Of a stretch of DNA of 64,000 bases, positions 61,678-64,000 are shown one piece after another (the stretch's first letter is position 1; each line of letters starts with the position of its first letter). Below the pieces are notes generated by a model. The model ran no database searches. It was not told the origin of the DNA and saw only the letters and a program-made list of their open reading frames with translations. The stretch covers positions 1 to 64,000 of the forward strand of contig DDWM01000022.1 of assembly GCA_002345925.1 (NCBI GenBank), written 5' to 3'. The translations under genes and the position numbers were made by a program. The DNA is from Actinobacteria bacterium UBA2286 (lineage in GTDB: Bacteria; Actinomycetota; Coriobacteriia; Anaerosomatales; Anaerosomataceae).

Positions 61678-63098
61678 AGGTCATCCTCCTCTGCGATCGA
61701 CACTCTTTCAGGACGGGTGTACACCACGAGCTTTCCACCGCGGGCATACCCGATAAGCGTCACGCCGACAGTCTCTGCAACTTCGGCAGCAAGATCGGTG
61801 ATCGCGGTACGCGAAACCACCACAGGAACGCGCGCCTTTGCGGCCTTGACGGCCATCTCATAGCTGATACGGCCGGTTGTGAGGAGTACCGCTCCCTCGG
61901 CCGGAATGCGATCGATCCACGCGCGACCGAGCACCTTGTCGACTGCGTTATGACGGCCAACGTCTTCGCGAACAAGCAACACCTGGCCGTCTCGGCCAAG
62001 TGCGCACGAGTGCATTCCGCCAGTGTCACGATAGGCGACCGACTGGCGCGACATCTGGCCCATCATGTCGTAGAGCTCGGCGGAATCCACGACCCCATCG
62101 GAGGTCACGGCCTCCAGGCCGAGTGTATGACCGAGCGAAGAGAACGTGACGCCCTTGCCGCAGCCCGCCGTGATATAGCGTCGGCGATAGACGAGGTCCT
62201 CGGGAACCGGCTCGTTGCTGCGCACATACACGAGTCCGCGCTTCGCATCCACATCCGCGCCAAGGAAAGCCTCGCGGTCAGTGAGCAGGCCCTCGCCCAC
62301 GAGGAAGCCGACCGCCATCTCCTCAAGGTCGCCAGGAGAGGCCTGGACGGTCGCGATCTCAGTGCCGTTCATGTCGATGGTGACAGCGCGCTCGCTTGGC
62401 ATTCCGCGCGGGCGGCGTGTGCCGACCTCGATGATCGAAACGCGCACCTCGCGACCTTCTTTGGCCCTGTGCGCAGGACCGGAGCCTTCGCGGACATCGC
62501 TCAGGTCATCGGGAGTATTCACGTTCACGAAGCTGGCAAGATCCGGGTCGACAGCGCGAAGCTCGACCAGTGAGACCTCAACGACCTTGAGCGACGGAAG
62601 CATCGCCACCACCCTACGACGCCCGGAGTCGAGCACCTTGCGGGCGGCCGGAAGGCAGTCGCGGTGATAGAGAGCTAGCAGCGGCTCGGAGCCCTTCTCG
62701 GTGAGCGGGATCACGACCTGCGCGCCATCGCGTGACTCCCATAACAGCCGGACGACCTCAGGCCGCAGCCACGGCATGTCCGCCGCGACCGCAAGCACCC
62801 AGTCATCCTCGGCAGCCTCAAGCGCCGTGACAAGCCCGCCGAGCGGCCCCTGATACGCCACTTCATCCTGCAGGACTCGCACACCCGCAGGAAGATCTGC
62901 GGATTCAAGGACCTCTGGGCGGTTGGTGACCACCACAACGTGTTGGCACAGCTCTCCGACCATCTCGGCAACGCGCGCCACCAGCGGCTCGCCGTCAACC
63001 GGAAGCATCGTCTTGTCTACGCCCATGCGCATGGAGCGGCCGCCGGCGAGGACCGCCGCGGTCACGGGGAGACGATTTGCATCACCAGTCTTGCTCAA
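61674..63098 (-). CDS. MobA-FdhD fusion protein
   Basis: The 474 aa join a MobA domain (1-~200; LAGGRSMRMGVDK, Asp in AADMPW) to an FdhD domain (~215-474; ITAGCGKG with Cys313, REDVGRHNAVDK, TGRISYEM). MobA adds GMP to make MGD; FdhD passes sulfur from a desulfurase to the cofactor of formate dehydrogenase. Only one cysteine (Cys313, CGKG) is left of the CxxC of E. coli FdhD. Start is TTG with GGAGG 10-11 bases upstream. Confidence 0.9.
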   Translation of the reverse strand: MSKTGDANRLPVTAAVLAGGRSMRMGVDKTMLPVDGEPLVARVAEMVGELCQHVVVVTNRPEVLESADLPAGVRVLQDEVAYQGPLGGLVTALEAAEDDWVLAVAADMPWLRPEVVRLLWESRDGAQVVIPLTEKGSEPLLALYHRDCLPAARKVLDSGRRRVVAMLPSLKVVEVSLVELRAVDPDLASFVNVNTPDDLSDVREGSGPAHRAKEGREVRVSIIEVGTRRPRGMPSERAVTIDMNGTEIATVQASPGDLEEMAVGFLVGEGLLTDREAFLGADVDAKRGLVYVRSNEPVPEDLVYRRRYITAGCGKGVTFSSLGHTLGLEAVTSDGVVDSAELYDMMGQMSRQSVAYRDTGGMHSCALGRDGQVLLVREDVGRHNAVDKVLGRAWIDRIPAEGAVLLTTGRISYEMAVKAAKARVPVVVSRTAITDLAAEVAETVGVTLIGYARGGKLVVYTRPERVSIAEEDDL

Positions 63099-63158
63099 TT
63101 CCTATCCGCCTCCTGCCTTGGAGCGCGTGATTGCGCCGAGCTGAACAGTACCGAATCA

Positions 63159-63172
63159 TACCCTGCAGGGTA
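63159..63172. promoter_or_regulatory. TACCCTGCAGGGTA palindrome in a candidate promoter
   Basis: A perfect 14-bp palindrome lies between modC and mobA-fdhD. On the minus strand it is followed immediately by an overlapping -10 TATGAT (63155-63160) and preceded 17 bases away by TCGACG. Layout and sequence resemble the operator at 31925-31940. Confidence 0.5.
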
Positions 63173-63174
63173 CC

Positions 63175-64000
63175 TCACGTCGACGCGACGCGAACCGCCG
63201 TCGCCTTGAACAGCGCCTTCACCCGAACACCTACTGCGAGCTTCAAGTCAGCCAGGGATGCACGCGATATGCGGGCTGCGATGCGCACCGAACCGCGCTC
63301 GATGACCACCCGGAACGTGGCTCCAGAAGCCACGACCTCGGTCACCATAGCCTCGAAGTGGTTTCTCGCCGAGGAGATCGGAACCTCCACATCCGCCTCA
63401 AAAAGGAGCACGTCCTCAGGACGCACGCCGAGAGATACCGCCTCGCCAGGCTTGACCGAAGCGACCGCGTATAGCGTGATCCCGCCGCAGTCTATCTCGG
63501 CAACGCCGTCTGTGACCCCGACGACTCGGCCGCGGATCGCAGGCTCCATGCCGAGGAACCCGGCCGTCCACTCATCCACCGGCAGCCCGAAGACCTCGTC
63601 GACCGGACCACTCGCAACAACGCGGCCCTCACGCATGATCGCCACATCATCGGCCACGGTGAGCGCCTCATCCTGATCGTGGGTCACATAGAGCGTCGTG
63701 ATGGGGCTCTGCCGGAGTATCGAATCAAAGTCGCGGGCCAGGCGCCACTTCATGAGCGGATCGAGCGAGGCAAGCGGCTCATCGAGCAGCAAGACCCTCG
63801 GCTCCAGAACGATTGCGCGTGCGAGTGCTACACGCTGAGCCTCTCCGCCGGAAAGCGTCAGCGCCGAGCGGGACTCCCAGCCCGGCAGCCCGACTCTGGC
63901 CAGCGCTTCTGAGACAAGGGCGGCTACTCGCTCGCGCGGTACGCGCCTGAGCCGCAGCCCGTACGCCACGTTGTCGGCGATCGTGCCCTTGAACAGGTAC
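63175..64000 (-). CDS. modC: Molybdate/tungstate-type ABC transporter ATPase, partial
   Basis: The visible ~275 aa begin after the Walker A (outside the window) with YLFKGTIADNVAYGLRLR, then LSGGEAQRVALARA, Walker B LLLDEPLASLD and the switch His in VTHDQDE. A C-terminal TOBE domain (~180-264) binds oxyanion or regulates. Position before the Moco genes supports molybdate or tungstate import. Sulfate or other anions remain possible. Confidence 0.85.
   Translation of the reverse strand, partial: YLFKGTIADNVAYGLRLRRVPRERVAALVSEALARVGLPGWESRSALTLSGGEAQRVALARAIVLEPRVLLLDEPLASLDPLMKWRLARDFDSILRQSPITTLYVTHDQDEALTVADDVAIMREGRVVASGPVDEVFGLPVDEWTAGFLGMEPAIRGRVVGVTDGVAEIDCGGITLYAVASVKPGEAVSLGVRPEDVLLFEADVEVPISSARNHFEAMVTEVVASGATFRVVIERGSVRIAARISRASLADLKLAVGVRVKALFKATAVRVAST

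Overview
The window is GC-rich (roughly 60 percent by eye) bacterial chromosome with dense, largely co-directional, often overlapping genes, strong GGAGG ribosome binding sites and frequent GTG/TTG starts. No phage, insertion sequence or CRISPR array was seen, and no gap exceeds 300 bases. The mix suggests a high-GC anaerobic or facultative Gram-positive. It has Rex, class A PBP, DisA, ClpC and an NapC-type multiheme cytochrome, plus FdhD/molybdenum cofactor genes and a selenium-associated desulfurase with DUF3343. The best guess is an actinobacterium of the Coriobacteriia/OPB41 type; this is an inference and was not tested by any search.

Layout. 1-5121: a partial class II tRNA at the edge, a hypothetical protein, a cyclic-nucleotide-binding protein, an MFS carrier, DUF3307 plus a membrane class III cyclase, and tRNA-Thr. 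5177-20600 (all minus): greA-lysS-clpC-radA-disA-PIN/TRAM-ispD-ispF-gltX-cysE-cysS-rlmB-yacP-sigH, nearly the order known from Bacillus. The gltX member has lost both ATP-binding signatures. 20600-27640: tatA, rex, an M50 protease, mtnP, an HD/OB nuclease, a SAM hydrolase, a lipoprotein and small unknowns. One of the unknowns has its Shine-Dalgarno inside a perfect hairpin. 27663-32600: tRNA-Pro, a 24-haem cytochrome, RidA, a chemoreceptor, and a ferredoxin plus candidate selenoprotein pair. 32600-41000: PBP1A with a J-domain protein, EamA and VanZ proteins, an ECF sigma/DUF5667 unit with an upstream micro-ORF, and a B12-type radical SAM enzyme. 41000-54704: PilT, MFS, NlpC/P60, a peptidoglycan-binding protein, a Rossmann-GAF-GGDEF protein and a full che cluster (cheD, C, A, B, Y, W, MCP, cheR). 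54791-64000: an L,D-transpeptidase, then a tightly overlapped molybdenum/selenium operon (mobA-fdhD, moeA, small Cys protein, mobB, moaA, moaC, MOSC, mogA, cysteine desulfurase, DUF3343) preceded by a molybdate-type ABC ATPase cut by the window end.

Themes. Respiratory and redox genes recur. Rex has a candidate autoregulatory site. The cytochrome could pass quinol electrons outward through up to 24 haems. The molybdenum operon would supply cofactor and sulfur (or selenium) to a formate dehydrogenase-like enzyme encoded elsewhere. The most unusual item is a two-gene transcript: a 4Fe-4S protein followed by a thioredoxin-like protein with an in-frame UGA (CGGGGU motif) and a hairpin placed as bacterial SECIS elements are. 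Its promoter has a perfect ATACCCCATGGGGTAT palindrome between -35 and -10. A similar palindrome lies in the same promoter position before mobA-fdhD.
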